A stretch of 64,000 nt of DNA from positions 1-64,000 of IMG/VR virus record IMGVR_UViG_3300025913_000030. The stretch is one strand, 5' to 3'. The notes beneath the pieces were generated by a model. That model did not search any database, was not told where the DNA came from, and was given only the letters and a program-made list of their open reading frames with translations. Position 1 is the stretch's first letter. Each line of letters begins with the position of its first letter. A program made the position numbers and the translations under genes. This DNA is from a virus. Below are positions 1 to 6,255 of this stretch, piece by piece.

Positions 1-264
1 CGAGGCGCGGACGCTCGCGGTGTCCCAGGCGGTGACGCTCGCGCTGCCCGAGGCGGTGACGCTCGCGCTGCCCGAGGCGCGGACGCTCGCGGTGTCCCAG
101 GCGGTGACGCTCGCGCTGCCCGAGGCGCGGACGCTCGCGGTGTCCCAGGCGGTGACGCTCGCGCTGCCCCAGGCGGTGACGCTCGCGCTGCCCGAGGCGG
201 TGACGCTCGCGGTGTCCCAGGCGGTGACGCTCGCGGTGTCCCAGGCGGTGACGCTCGCGCTGCC
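1..264. repeat. 24-bp tandem repeat, 11 units
   Basis: Eleven consecutive 24-bp units of the form (g/c)aggcgNNgacgctcgcgNtg(c/t)cc encode the octapeptide repeats of the leftward gene. Units alternate between GTGACG and GCGGAC variants (Val-Thr versus Val-Arg) and between Ser and Trp-Asp endings. The array continues beyond the left edge, so the copy number is a minimum and could vary between isolates by slippage or recombination. Confidence 0.9.
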
Positions 265-366
265 TTTCAGAGTGAACTCTCCGTCACCGACGAGGTGGAT
301 GCAGGCGCCGGCCGACTTCAACGCGTCGTCGAGTTCCTGCTGGGTGCGCACATCAATGCACTGCAC
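1..366 (-). CDS. Octapeptide-repeat beta-solenoid protein (partial)
   Basis: This leftward gene starts at a GTG and runs off the left edge of the window. The first ~34 residues (MQCIDVRTQQELDDALKSAG, then CIHLVGDGEFTLKG) look like the N-terminal cap of a beta-helix. They are followed by at least eleven 8-residue units of pattern (G/D)(S/T)ASV(T/R)A(S/W). Such regular small-residue repeats suggest a parallel beta-solenoid; the biochemical role is unknown. An AAAGGA sequence lies 13-18 nt upstream of the start. It is the last visible gene of the leftward operon that begins at 1517. The plus-strand reading of the same repeat (ALPEAVTL units) is a shadow. Confidence 0.7.
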   Translation of the reverse strand, partial: MQCIDVRTQQELDDALKSAGACIHLVGDGEFTLKGSASVTAWDTASVTAWDTASVTASGSASVTAWGSASVTAWDTASVRASGSASVTAWDTASVRASGSASVTASGSASVTAWDTASVRAS

Positions 367-403
367 GGTTTACGTGTCCTTTGATAGATGGGGGTGGCGG
401 AGG

Positions 404-754
404 TTAGAAAAGGTCCCAGGCGGCCCAGACGATGTGGTGCCCGGTCGGGGTGGTCCACTCCCCCGTGCGGTCGGACAGCTCCTCGACCAGGTTCAGGCCC
501 CACCCGTGCTCGTCGTCCGGGCGATCGTCGGGGAGGGCGGCCGATCCGGGGTCGGCGACCACGAGTCGCGCACTGCGCCGGTCGCGCTGCGCGATCACGC
601 GCACGTCCCCGGGCAGCGTGTACAGCAGGGCGTTGGTCACCAGCTCGGAGAGGACCAGCGCGGCGTTGTCGGCGATCTCGGGCGGGAAGCCGGCCGCGAC
701 CGTGCGCCGGGCGTCGGACAGAGTCGTCGCCTCGCGGTTGAGGAGGAGGGTCAT
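404..754 (-). CDS. HATPase-domain protein, RsbW/SpoIIAB-like
   Basis: A 116-residue protein with the features of a stand-alone GHKL ATPase of the anti-sigma factor/serine kinase type. An N-box is seen in VLSELVTNALLY (Glu and Asn residues), then DPGS (G1-like) and HGWGLNLVEEL (G2-like). In the family these bind ATP and either phosphorylate an anti-anti-sigma factor or sequester a sigma factor. Its ATG overlaps the TGA of the upstream gene (ATGA). No partner sigma or anti-anti-sigma gene is adjacent; the phage ECF sigma gene lies at 49036-49545. Whether it acts on host or phage sigma factors is not visible. Confidence 0.75.
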   Translation of the reverse strand: MTLLLNREATTLSDARRTVAAGFPPEIADNAALVLSELVTNALLYTLPGDVRVIAQRDRRSARLVVADPGSAALPDDRPDDEHGWGLNLVEELSDRTGEWTTPTGHHIVWAAWDLF

Positions 755-1290
755 CAGCCCTCCCCCGCACAGGATGCAGCGGTCCCGTCGGCGATCGAGC
801 TCCTGACCGCGGCGCGGACCATCGGGTCGTCCCAGGCACCGCGGTCGCCCTGCGGTCCACCGTGGTCGACGCGGGTCGCCGGAGCGGAGGATTCGGGGGA
901 GGAACCCCCGATCGCGAGCGTCACCACGGCGATCGCCTTGCTCAGGCCGAATCGCACGGCGTCGGGGTAGAGGCCGTCGCCCATGTCGCGGGCTTCCTCC
1001 CGCAGCTGGACCAGTGCGGCCTGCAGCCTCTCGGCCGGGATCAGGGACTTCCAGCCGATCGGGCGCTCGGATTCGGGCAGTGTGTCCACGGCCAGGGCGA
1101 AGTCTCGGGCGGCGGTCGCCATGCGCAGGCCGGCGCCGGTCTGCTTCACCCCGAGGTCCGGCGTGTCGGCCGGCGCGATCGACAGCCCGATCACCGCGAC
1201 CGCGGACCGGATCAGCTCGTTGAACGCCTGGTCATGGACGGTGTGCGCCGAGCACGCGACGTCGACGCGTTCCTGCAGGGTCTCGGCCAT
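754..1290 (-). CDS. Conserved-type phage protein, unknown function
   Basis: A 178-residue protein (MAETLQERVDVACSAHTVHD...) that I do not recognise. The first ~130 residues look largely helical and the tail is polar. The start was chosen because ATG 1290 overlaps the TGA of the preceding gene, as between its neighbours. It lies between an unknown 75-residue protein and the HATPase gene in one leftward operon, so a regulatory role with the HATPase is possible but only inferred from position. Confidence 0.6.
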   Translation of the reverse strand: MAETLQERVDVACSAHTVHDQAFNELIRSAVAVIGLSIAPADTPDLGVKQTGAGLRMATAARDFALAVDTLPESERPIGWKSLIPAERLQAALVQLREEARDMGDGLYPDAVRFGLSKAIAVVTLAIGGSSPESSAPATRVDHGGPQGDRGAWDDPMVRAAVRSSIADGTAASCAGEG

Positions 1291-1517
1291 CACTCGGCGT
1301 CCGTGTCCTCGATCAGGGCGAGCACGGTCAGGGCGTCGCGGCCCTTGTCGGTCAACTGCAGGCAGATGGCGTGGTCCTGCGCGCGGTGCGCCGTCAGCAG
1401 TTCGGTCTGCAGCAGGTCGATCACGGTCAGGTCGAAGTTCGGGTCGTTCGCGTTGTCCTCGGGGTGGTCCCCGCTGACGATCGCGAAGACGGCCTCCTCC
1501 ACAGGCATGGGGGACAC
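1290..1517 (-). CDS. Small protein, first gene of leftward operon
   Basis: A 75-residue acidic protein (MSPMPVEEAVFAIVSGDHPE...). The segment LTVIDLLQTELLTAHRAQDH... followed by LQLTDKGRDALTVLALIED resembles a winged-helix fold of the PadR/'hypothetical helix' type, but I cannot assign a family. The GTG start has a good ribosome site (GGAAGGAG) six bases upstream. It is the first gene after the promoter/operator at 1571-1598. Confidence 0.6.
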   Translation of the reverse strand: MSPMPVEEAVFAIVSGDHPEDNANDPNFDLTVIDLLQTELLTAHRAQDHAICLQLTDKGRDALTVLALIEDTDAE

Positions 1518-1570
1518 GCGGGCTCCTTCCGCAAGTCGTGAGGGGTTTGCCGGACAAGCGTCCCACCCGT

Positions 1571-1598
1571 GTGACTATCCGTCAAGACAAATAGTCAC
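1571..1598 (-). promoter_or_regulatory. Twin TTGACANATAGTCAC-type sites (leftward promoter/operator)
   Basis: Two copies of the 15-bp element recur here, face to face and sharing bases. Bases 1571-1585 read TTGACGGATAGTCAC on the minus strand, and 1584-1598 read AAGACAAATAGTCAC on the plus strand. The minus copy lies upstream of the leftward gene starting at 1517. A GACGCT hexamer 17 bp downstream of TTGACG could be a weak -10. Confidence 0.6.
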
Positions 1599-1599
1599 G

Positions 1600-1894
1600 T
1601 TAGTGGCCACTTACTTACTGGCGGGTAACAACGGGCCGGTTCAGGCGCAGAATCCGAACCGAGGGCCGGTTCCGGGAGGAGGTGGAGGTACCTCCTACAC
1701 CCTTATATGAGCGAGAACTTTTTGTATAAGTACGTACTTACACGCGACATACGACCTACGTACGTATTCACGTGTTTTGCGAAACGGCTATAGGAGAGAG
1801 GAACCCATCCCCCGAATCCGCCTGTTTCCTCCCCGCGCGCCGGAAACGGGTCCCGGTTTGGTCGAAGGTGCCGGACTTGCCCGGATCGTGACTG
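1600..1894. promoter_or_regulatory. Palindrome-rich intergenic region
   Basis: About 300 bp between the divergent units at 1517 and 1914 contain no credible gene. Three perfect palindromes stand out: GGAGGTACCTCC (1684-1695), TAAGTACGTACTTA (1727-1740) and TACGTACGTA (1757-1766). The region from 1700 to 1800 is more AT-rich than its surroundings. This could be a regulatory region with several operators, or a replication or recombination site; the sequence alone does not decide. Confidence 0.5.
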
Positions 1895-1909
1895 TTGACA
1901 TATAGTCAC
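1895..1909 (+). promoter_or_regulatory. TTGACATATAGTCAC element before RHH gene
   Basis: A perfect copy of the recurrent element ends 4 bp before the ATG at 1914. TATAGT (1901-1906) lies 7 nt before the ATG and is preceded at 18 bp by TTGCCC, so it may be the -10 box of a leaderless transcript, with the element acting as an operator over it. Confidence 0.6.
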
Positions 1910-1913
1910 GCGT

Positions 1914-2141
1914 ATGTCTAACCAGATCATCTACAAGAAGGACTCTGACGCCGATCTGTGGGCGGAGGCCAAGCAACTGGCGAAGGACTCGCGCCAGTCA
2001 CTCTCCGAGCTGGTGACCGACGCACTACGCGCGTATCTGGGTGGCCCCCACCGCCCTGAACCGGTGCGGCGGACCGCGGTGCCCTACACCCCTTCCCCGC
2101 TGCCTGCGCCCGTCCCGAACCCGTTCGCCGCGAAGGACTGA
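1914..2141 (+). CDS. Ribbon-helix-helix DNA-binding protein A
   Basis: A 75-residue protein whose first 45 residues fit a ribbon-helix-helix (Arc/MetJ/CopG) fold. A short strand (NQIIYKKDSD) is followed by two helices (DADLWAEAKQLAKDS and LSELVTDALRAYL). The tail is Pro-rich. There is no Shine-Dalgarno sequence; the ATG lies 7 nt after a TATAGT -10, which suggests a leaderless mRNA. The next gene encodes a paralogue with the same layout. RHH dimers often autoregulate, and the TTGACATATAGTCAC element immediately upstream is the obvious candidate site. Confidence 0.65.
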   Translation: MSNQIIYKKDSDADLWAEAKQLAKDSRQSLSELVTDALRAYLGGPHRPEPVRRTAVPYTPSPLPAPVPNPFAAKD

Positions 2142-2145
2142 GCAC

Positions 2146-2316
2146 GTGCCCAACAGGACTATCTACGTCAAACAATCCGACCAGGACCTCTGGTCAGCCA
2201 TCGAAGAGTTCGCCAAGCAGGAGAAGCGCTCGGTCTCCGACGTCATCGCGCAGGGAATGCGCCTGGTCGTGGACAAGTACGGGCCGGCTCCGCTCCCGGA
2301 CGAGCCGAACCGGTAA
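2146..2316 (+). CDS. Ribbon-helix-helix DNA-binding protein B
   Basis: A 56-residue paralogue of the preceding protein. PNRTIYVKQSDQDLW aligns with the SNQIIYKKDSDADLW stretch of the first, followed by helices ending in VSDVIAQGMRLVVDKYG. I chose the GTG at 2146 because it gives the same N-terminus as its paralogue and has GAAGGA upstream. A tandem RHH pair could form homo- or heterodimers that bind the dyad TGAC-N5-GTCA sites; this is inference. Confidence 0.65.
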   Translation: MPNRTIYVKQSDQDLWSAIEEFAKQEKRSVSDVIAQGMRLVVDKYGPAPLPDEPNR

Positions 2317-2350
2317 CGCCTCAGCCGAGCCCACGTCTACACTCCTTGAC

Positions 2351-2635
2351 ATGGACACCGCGCAGTCACGGATGTACGACGCGGACTCGGGGACGATGAA
2401 CTCGGGCGCCTGGTACGAGCGCCCGAACGACACCCCGGCCGACATGCCGCTGCCGGTCGGCTCGGCCGTCACGCACCGGCTGTCCGGAGAGAGCGGCACG
2501 GTGACCGGCTACCTGGATCATCCGCACTCCGGCGAGCGGCTGCCGACCGTGCGCTGGGCCGGCCAGGAGGCCGCGGGCGCCGCGCCGGACCAGGGCTACT
2601 CGCTCACCTCCCTGACCGGGCCGGCGACCGCGTGA
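2351..2635 (+). CDS. Small SH3/KOW-like barrel protein (paralogue family)
   Basis: A 94-residue protein whose C-terminal half (GSAVTHRLSGESGTVTGYLD, then LPTVRWAG, then DQGYSLTSL) matches two other proteins in this window (43358-43585 and 43582-43986). The alternating hydrophobic pattern with G-x-V-x-G looks like a small SH3/KOW-type barrel. Function unknown. The ATG follows TACACT-N7, the same leaderless arrangement (TACWCT..TTGACATG) found before the paralogue at 43986. Confidence 0.6.
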   Translation: MDTAQSRMYDADSGTMNSGAWYERPNDTPADMPLPVGSAVTHRLSGESGTVTGYLDHPHSGERLPTVRWAGQEAAGAAPDQGYSLTSLTGPATA

Positions 2636-2904
2636 CGTCAGAGCAGAAGGCCGCGGCCGAGCGGCTCGAGGCGGCCGTGCGCGAAGCCCTGGAAGCACAA
2701 GGCCTCGGTGTCGGCGTGCTGACCGAGTTCGTGGTCGTCGCCGCCCAGGCCCGGTTCGAGGACGACGGCTGCGGGTCGACAGGGGTCTACTACCTGACCA
2801 GCGGTGACGGAGTGCCCTACTACCGACTGCTCGGCCTGTTGGACTTCGCCCGTGTCGCCTTGCGCGGCGAGGTGCACCGACAGCTGTCCGAGGACGAGGA
2901 ATGA
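2632..2904 (+). CDS. Conserved phage protein, unknown
   Basis: A 90-residue protein starting at a GTG that overlaps the previous stop (GTGA). Residues ~1-30 form a helix; the rest contains GCGSTGVYYL and GVPYYRLLGLLDF, a pattern I associate with widespread small actinophage proteins of unknown role. No catalytic motif is visible. Confidence 0.6.
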   Translation: MTSEQKAAAERLEAAVREALEAQGLGVGVLTEFVVVAAQARFEDDGCGSTGVYYLTSGDGVPYYRLLGLLDFARVALRGEVHRQLSEDEE

Positions 2905-2911
2905 CGGAGGA

Positions 2912-2929
2912 ATCGGGAAACCTCCCGAT
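2912..2929. repeat. Dispersed hairpin GGGA-AACC-TCCC, copy 1
   Basis: ATCGGGA and TCCCGAT form a perfect 7-bp stem around an AACC loop in the 50-bp gap between two genes. A second copy with the same core lies at 3252-3269 and a related inverted repeat at 5298-5319. Confidence 0.6.
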
Positions 2930-2956
2930 CCCTGCCGACGCGATGAAGGATGGATG

Positions 2957-3238
2957 ATGACGGAAACCTCCCGGCCCTCGGTGGGCCGGATCGTGCACTA
3001 CGTCTCGTACGGGACGCCCGGCGGCGAGTACGGCAAGGAGTGCCGCGCCGCGATCGTGACGGAGGTTTCGGCTGATGATCCCTCCATCGTCGGTCTATGC
3101 GTGCTCAATCCGACCGGACTCTTCCTGAACCAGGGCTGCAAGCAGGACGAGGGAAGTCTCACGCCGATCTCGATCAACGGCGGCCCGGCCTCGCTGCCGT
3201 ATCCGGGCGGTACCTGGCACTGGCCCGAGCGGGTCTGA
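2957..3238 (+). CDS. Conserved protein with GRIVHY...TWHWPE pattern
   Basis: A 93-residue protein with the order GRIVHYVSYGTPGGEY, CRAAIVTEV, LCVLNPTGLF and a C-terminal GGTWHWPERV. This pattern is common in small proteins of Streptomyces and their phages, without a known function. An ATG at 2954 is also possible; 2957 has better spacing from the AAGGA at 2947. A GGGA-AACC-TCCC hairpin precedes the gene (2912-2929) and another follows it (3252-3269). Confidence 0.6.
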   Translation: MTETSRPSVGRIVHYVSYGTPGGEYGKECRAAIVTEVSADDPSIVGLCVLNPTGLFLNQGCKQDEGSLTPISINGGPASLPYPGGTWHWPERV

Positions 3239-3251
3239 ACCGATCGGAGGA

Positions 3252-3269
3252 TGTGGGAAACCTCCCGCA
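3252..3269. repeat. Dispersed hairpin GGGA-AACC-TCCC, copy 2
   Basis: TGTGGGA-AACC-TCCCGCA forms a 7-bp stem with one G-T pair. The core is identical to copy 1 at 2912-2929 while the flanks differ, which suggests a mobile or selected RNA/DNA element rather than chance. Confidence 0.55.
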
Positions 3270-3410
3270 TCGCGCTACGCTGGCGGCTCAGGTTTCAGGG
3301 CGGTGCGAAGCGTCGCGGCATGCCTCGCGGTGGCGGGGTCGCGCGACCGGGCGTCAGAGCCGTCTGTGTCCGACGGGACCGAGCCTGACGTGACGGCGAG
3401 GCCGTAAGTC

Positions 3411-3443
3411 GAGACCCCCGGTGGCCGAAAGCACGGGGGTCTC
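3411..3443 (+). terminator. Strong hairpin, probable terminator
   Basis: GAGACCCCCG (3411-3420) pairs with CGGGGGTCTC (3434-3443) around a 13-nt loop. There is no U-tract, which is usual for GC-rich actinophages. It separates the 1914-3238 genes from the promoter of the 3496 gene. The 170 bp before it (3239-3410) contain no credible gene and could be an untranslated or small RNA. Confidence 0.55.
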
Positions 3444-3469
3444 GGCGTCTGCGCGTGCCCGTGCCTCAT

Positions 3470-3485
3470 TCGAACACTCGTTCTA
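3470..3485 (+). promoter_or_regulatory. LexA/SOS-box-like operator overlapping leaderless promoter
   Basis: TCGAACACTCGTTCTA matches the actinobacterial LexA consensus TCGAAC-N4-GTTCGA with one mismatch. It overlaps TAAGCT (3484-3489), which lies 6 nt before the ATG at 3496 and would serve as the -10 of a leaderless transcript. Repression by host LexA with release after DNA damage is the natural reading. Confidence 0.5.
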
Positions 3486-3495
3486 AGCTGTCGCC

Positions 3496-3798
3496 ATGGC
3501 GCAGGATCTTCCGCAGGCGCTGACCCGGATCACGCGCAGCGAGTGGTCGCGCTTTCCTCCCGAGCGCGTTCGCCGTGTACGGACCCCGGCGGTTTACTGG
3601 ACCGGATCAGGGTTCGCCCCCGCCCTGGTGACCGGTTGGTGCCGGTACTACGGCGAGTGGTTCGTGCGCCTTCGCGTGCGCCGCGACATCTGGCGCGACC
3701 GCGAGGACTGGTACTCCTACACCCCGGGCCGGCTGCTGCCGGTCGAGCTCGACGCGCGGGACCTGCAGGACTGGCTGCCGCGCCGCCAAGGGAATTGA
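3496..3798 (+). CDS. Unknown protein under a possible SOS operator
   Basis: A 100-residue, Arg- and Trp-rich protein (MAQDLPQALTRITRSEWSRF...). The middle part (VYWTGSGFAPALVTGWCRYY, EWFVRLRVRRD) is beta-rich and looks like a small barrel. No family recognised. It has no ribosome site; the ATG is 6 nt after a -10-like TAAGCT that overlaps a LexA-type box, so it may be induced by DNA damage. Confidence 0.55.
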   Translation: MAQDLPQALTRITRSEWSRFPPERVRRVRTPAVYWTGSGFAPALVTGWCRYYGEWFVRLRVRRDIWRDREDWYSYTPGRLLPVELDARDLQDWLPRRQGN

Positions 3799-3809
3799 CG
3801 TATTGTCAT
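3795..3809 (+). promoter_or_regulatory. Variant TGAC-N5-GTCA site
   Basis: TTGACGTATTGTCAT keeps both TGAC and GTCA arms with the 5-bp spacing of the recurrent element but differs in the centre. It lies at the end of the 3496 gene, 25 bp before the ATG at 3834. Confidence 0.4.
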
Positions 3810-3833
3810 GGTTTTGACGACAATGTCCGTATC

Positions 3834-4190
3834 ATGCAATACCGCTGGGACGAGCTGCTGGACGGCGAGCCGCACATCTACCGTGCCGGCCGCGACTTCG
3901 ACGGTTCCCCGGACCAGTTCGCGAAGCTGATCGAGAAGACCGCAGCCGCTTTCGGCCTGACCGCTCTCGTCAAGGTCGACGGGCAGTTCGTCGCCTTCCG
4001 CGCAGGCAAGGCGCAGCATCAGAGCGCCCCGGCCCTGTCCTACGGCAACGAGGATCAGGCCGCGCATTGGGCCGCGCTGCACGCGCAGGGCAGCACCTAC
4101 AAGCAGATCGCGCAGGAGGCCGGCGTCTCGTACCAAGCGGTCTACCGTGCGATCAGCCGGCACACCCTGGAGCTGGCCGATGCCCGGTAA
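3834..4190 (+). CDS. Helix-turn-helix protein
   Basis: A 118-residue protein with a C-terminal helix-turn-helix (residues ~80-110: HWAALHAQGSTYKQIAQEAG then VSYQAVYRAISRH), of the resolvase/sigma region 4 class. The N-terminal half (MQYRWDELLDGEPHIYRAGR...) is of unknown fold. It overlaps the next gene by 11 bases, which suggests coupling to the terminase genes; it may be a transcription regulator or assist packaging. Confidence 0.65.
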   Translation: MQYRWDELLDGEPHIYRAGRDFDGSPDQFAKLIEKTAAAFGLTALVKVDGQFVAFRAGKAQHQSAPALSYGNEDQAAHWAALHAQGSTYKQIAQEAGVSYQAVYRAISRHTLELADAR

Positions 4191-4683
4191 GGCGGTCGAG
4201 CCGGCCTTCACCGCCCCTGACCCAGGGGACCTGAAGGCACGCCAGCGCTACGCGATGGAGCTGCGCACCCGGGCCTACAACGTGCGCGAGATCGCCGACG
4301 AGATGGGCACCACGCCCTCGGTCGTCAACGTCTGGATCACCAGCGCGCTGCGCGAGTACATCCCGGCCGAGCTGCGCGAGGACGTGCGCGCCCTGCAGCT
4401 GGACCGCTACGAGCGCATGCTCAAGATCTACCTGGCCCTGCTGCCCAATTGCCGCAAGGTCGAAGAGGTCGAGAAGGTCGGCCGCCTGGTCACGCAGGTG
4501 ATGCAGCGCATCGACGTCCTGTGCGGTACCGAGCGGCCGAGGGAGCTGAACGTGTCCGGCGAGATCACCCCGGTCACGCAGCTCGACCTGGAACTGCAGG
4601 AGATGATCCGGGAGGCCAAGGCGCGCGCCGCCGCCGAGGAGGTCGAGATCCTCGCCGAGGAGGAAGAAGCCATCGATGGCTGA
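4180..4683 (+). CDS. terS: Probable terminase small subunit
   Basis: A 167-residue protein with an N-terminal HTH (RTRAYNVREIADEMGTTPSV) and a helical middle (RYERMLKIYLALLPNCRKV..., VGRLVTQVMQRIDVLCGTER). It ends in a very acidic tail (AEEVEILAEEEEAIDG). HTH plus oligomerisation helices plus an acidic tail is typical of small terminases that recognise pac/cos DNA, and the large subunit follows about 3 kb downstream. The distance between them makes this a probable rather than certain call. Confidence 0.6.
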   Translation: MPGKAVEPAFTAPDPGDLKARQRYAMELRTRAYNVREIADEMGTTPSVVNVWITSALREYIPAELREDVRALQLDRYERMLKIYLALLPNCRKVEEVEKVGRLVTQVMQRIDVLCGTERPRELNVSGEITPVTQLDLELQEMIREAKARAAAEEVEILAEEEEAIDG

Positions 4684-4954
4684 TCAAAGCTACTACTTTC
4701 AGCAGATCGTCACCGAGAAGGACGCCGACTCGCCGGTCTACCGGCGCGGCATGAAGGACCTGCTCGCCAACATCGTCGAGGCCAACGACGCCGTCCTGAC
4801 CGACGTCGAGGTCGTGCGCTGGGACCACGACGAGCAGATCAACAAGCTGATCCCGCCCGGTTTCGTCCTGCTACGCGCACAAGGCTGGGCCAGGGAGTTC
4901 GACGTCGACCTCGCCGAGGCCGGCGAACAGTCCGCAGTGGAGAACCTGGGATGA
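4676..4954 (+). CDS. Unknown protein
   Basis: A 92-residue acidic protein (MADQSYYFQQIVTEKDADSP...) overlapping the end of the terS gene. One long helix (RGMKDLLANIVEANDAVLTD) is predicted by eye, followed by a beta-rich C-terminal part. No recognised family. Confidence 0.55.
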   Translation: MADQSYYFQQIVTEKDADSPVYRRGMKDLLANIVEANDAVLTDVEVVRWDHDEQINKLIPPGFVLLRAQGWAREFDVDLAEAGEQSAVENLG

Positions 4955-5181
4955 CGGCACGAGGCAGAGCCGACGGGACGGCGGCACCGACCGCTCCCGC
5001 GGCGCACACGATCCAGGTCGTACGGGCCCAGGACGGCGCGATCGAGCTGGAGCACGACGCGTGCGGCGGCCGGTGGGCGGTCCCCGTGGAGACCGTCGTT
5101 CCGGTCACGATGCTCGACGTCATCCACACCGTGATCGACCACCAGTGCGCGGCTGCTGCCCCGGCCGCATTGGCGGCCTGA
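4951..5181 (+). CDS. Small unknown protein
   Basis: A 76-residue protein whose ATG overlaps the previous stop (ATGA). After an Ala/Pro-rich start it has HTIQVVRAQDGAIELEHDAC, a beta-hairpin-like stretch, and a helix TMLDVIHTVIDHQC. Two Cys-containing ends (DACGG, HQCA) might bind a metal; unproven. Confidence 0.5.
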   Translation: MTARGRADGTAAPTAPAAHTIQVVRAQDGAIELEHDACGGRWAVPVETVVPVTMLDVIHTVIDHQCAAAAPAALAA

Positions 5182-5182
5182 G

Positions 5183-5341
5183 ATGGGCGACAAGAAGGCG
5201 TGGCAGGCATCGGTCATCGTTGAGCACGCACCCGTCAGACAGGACCCTGTGATCCGCTACGGCGTTGCGCGGGCGTGGGCTATGACGGTCGACGATCGGG
5301 AGGTTCTGATCAACCTCCCATACGGCGTGGTGATCTGGTGA
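5183..5341 (+). CDS. 52-residue unknown protein
   Basis: A short ORF (MGDKKAWQASVIVEHAPVRQ...VVIW) that fits exactly between its neighbours: its ATG follows the previous stop by one base and its TGA overlaps the next GTG start. Codon use matches the neighbours. The inverted repeat at 5298-5319 lies inside it. Confidence 0.5.
   Translation: MGDKKAWQASVIVEHAPVRQDPVIRYGVARAWAMTVDDREVLINLPYGVVIW
5298..5319. repeat. Inverted repeat GGGAGGTT-N6-AACCTCCC
   Basis: An 8-bp perfect inverted repeat around CTGATC. It shares the AACCTCCC half with the hairpins at 2912 and 3252, but lies inside a small gene. Confidence 0.45.
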
Positions 5342-5703
5342 GCTTCGACAACCAGACCCCGCTGCCCGGCTGGCCCATGGACACCGGCGGCGTCACCGGC
5401 AACGGCAGCGCTCGCAACACTGTCAGCCAGCCCAGCTCGCTGAGGTTCGACGTGCACGCCGTCAGCCCCGCCCAGGCGCACGTCAAGCTCGGCAGCGCCG
5501 TCGTCGGCTACGTCAACCGGTACCAGGATCCGCAGCACGGCGACCTGTACTCGGCCACATTCCACGACGCCGTCCTCGCCATGGCGCCGCAGCTGCGCAA
5601 GACGCAGACCGGCTTCCACACCCCGGCCGACGCCGCGAACCACATCGCGGACAACACCCGGGACATCGCGCAGATCGAGAACATCGGGAGCTGGCGGTCT
5701 TGA
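5338..5703 (+). CDS. Unknown protein
   Basis: A 121-residue protein starting at a GTG that overlaps the TGA of the previous ORF. The centre (HAVSPAQAHVKLGSAVVGYV) is beta-rich and the C-terminus helical (ADAANHIADNTRDIAQIENI). No recognised family; its place upstream of the terminase is usual for non-structural accessory genes. Confidence 0.55.
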   Translation: MSFDNQTPLPGWPMDTGGVTGNGSARNTVSQPSSLRFDVHAVSPAQAHVKLGSAVVGYVNRYQDPQHGDLYSATFHDAVLAMAPQLRKTQTGFHTPADAANHIADNTRDIAQIENIGSWRS

Positions 5704-5882
5704 TCAGAGTTCGAGTGGGGCCCGACCACCTCAGCGGCGGTGTCATCGTCGCGATCACGCAGCTTGAGGAGGGCGTGGACGACCAGCGCGCGCTGCGCAA
5801 GGACTACGACGACGAGCGCAGGCGCGTCGACAAGCTGACGGACGCTCTGGTCGGCATCGCGCAGAAGGCGACAGGTGCCTGA
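5700..5882 (+). CDS. Small helical protein
   Basis: A 60-residue protein from a TTG overlapping the preceding stop (TTGA). The second half (DDQRALRKDYDDERRRVDKL) is a charged coiled-coil-like helix. Function unknown. Confidence 0.45.
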   Translation: MIRVRVGPDHLSGGVIVAITQLEEGVDDQRALRKDYDDERRRVDKLTDALVGIAQKATGA

Positions 5883-6077
5883 GTGGTCACCGAGGTCGGC
5901 GGGATCACCTTCCTCCCGATGGACGACCCGGCTGACTGGGAGCCCGGCGGCGCGGCCTGGGACCGGTCGGCGTCCCTGTTCGAGGACGTCGGCGCACTGA
6001 TCCGCAGCACGGGCCCGGACCACACCGCGCAACGGGACGAAGACCGAGAGGAAGGCGTCGATGGCCGAGAAAGGTAA
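5883..6077 (+). CDS. Small acidic protein
   Basis: A 64-residue protein (MVTEVGGITFLPMDDPADWE...) starting at a GTG right after the preceding stop and overlapping the next gene by 17 bases. Very acidic, no domain recognised. Confidence 0.45.
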   Translation: MVTEVGGITFLPMDDPADWEPGGAAWDRSASLFEDVGALIRSTGPDHTAQRDEDREEGVDGRER

Positions 6078-6255
6078 GGCAGCGTCCGGACCCCGCAAGT
6101 CGCCCGGCCCGAACCACAGCAAGGCCCAGTGGCGATTCCTGTTCGCCACCCACAAGCCGTTCGCCCATGAATGGGCCGAGCGCAACGTCGCCGAAGGCGG
6201 CAAGAAGACCGCTTTCCGGGCGCTGCCCGAACGCAAGGGAGCCCGTAAACGATGA
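6061..6255 (+). CDS. Conserved small basic phage protein
   Basis: A 64-residue basic protein with KAQWRFLFATHKPFAHEWAE followed by GGKKTAFRALPER. This motif pair recurs in small actinophage proteins of unknown function found near terminase genes. AGGAAGG lies a suitable distance upstream of the ATG. Confidence 0.6.
   Translation: MAEKGKAASGPRKSPGPNHSKAQWRFLFATHKPFAHEWAERNVAEGGKKTAFRALPERKGARKR

Noticed and set aside
1-264. CRISPR array
   Set aside because: The 24-bp units are contiguous without spacers and encode protein repeats.
20-970. Rightward ORF of ALPEAVTL repeats
   Set aside because: It is the antisense reading of the leftward octapeptide-repeat gene and of the HATPase operon; no start signal or sensible second half.
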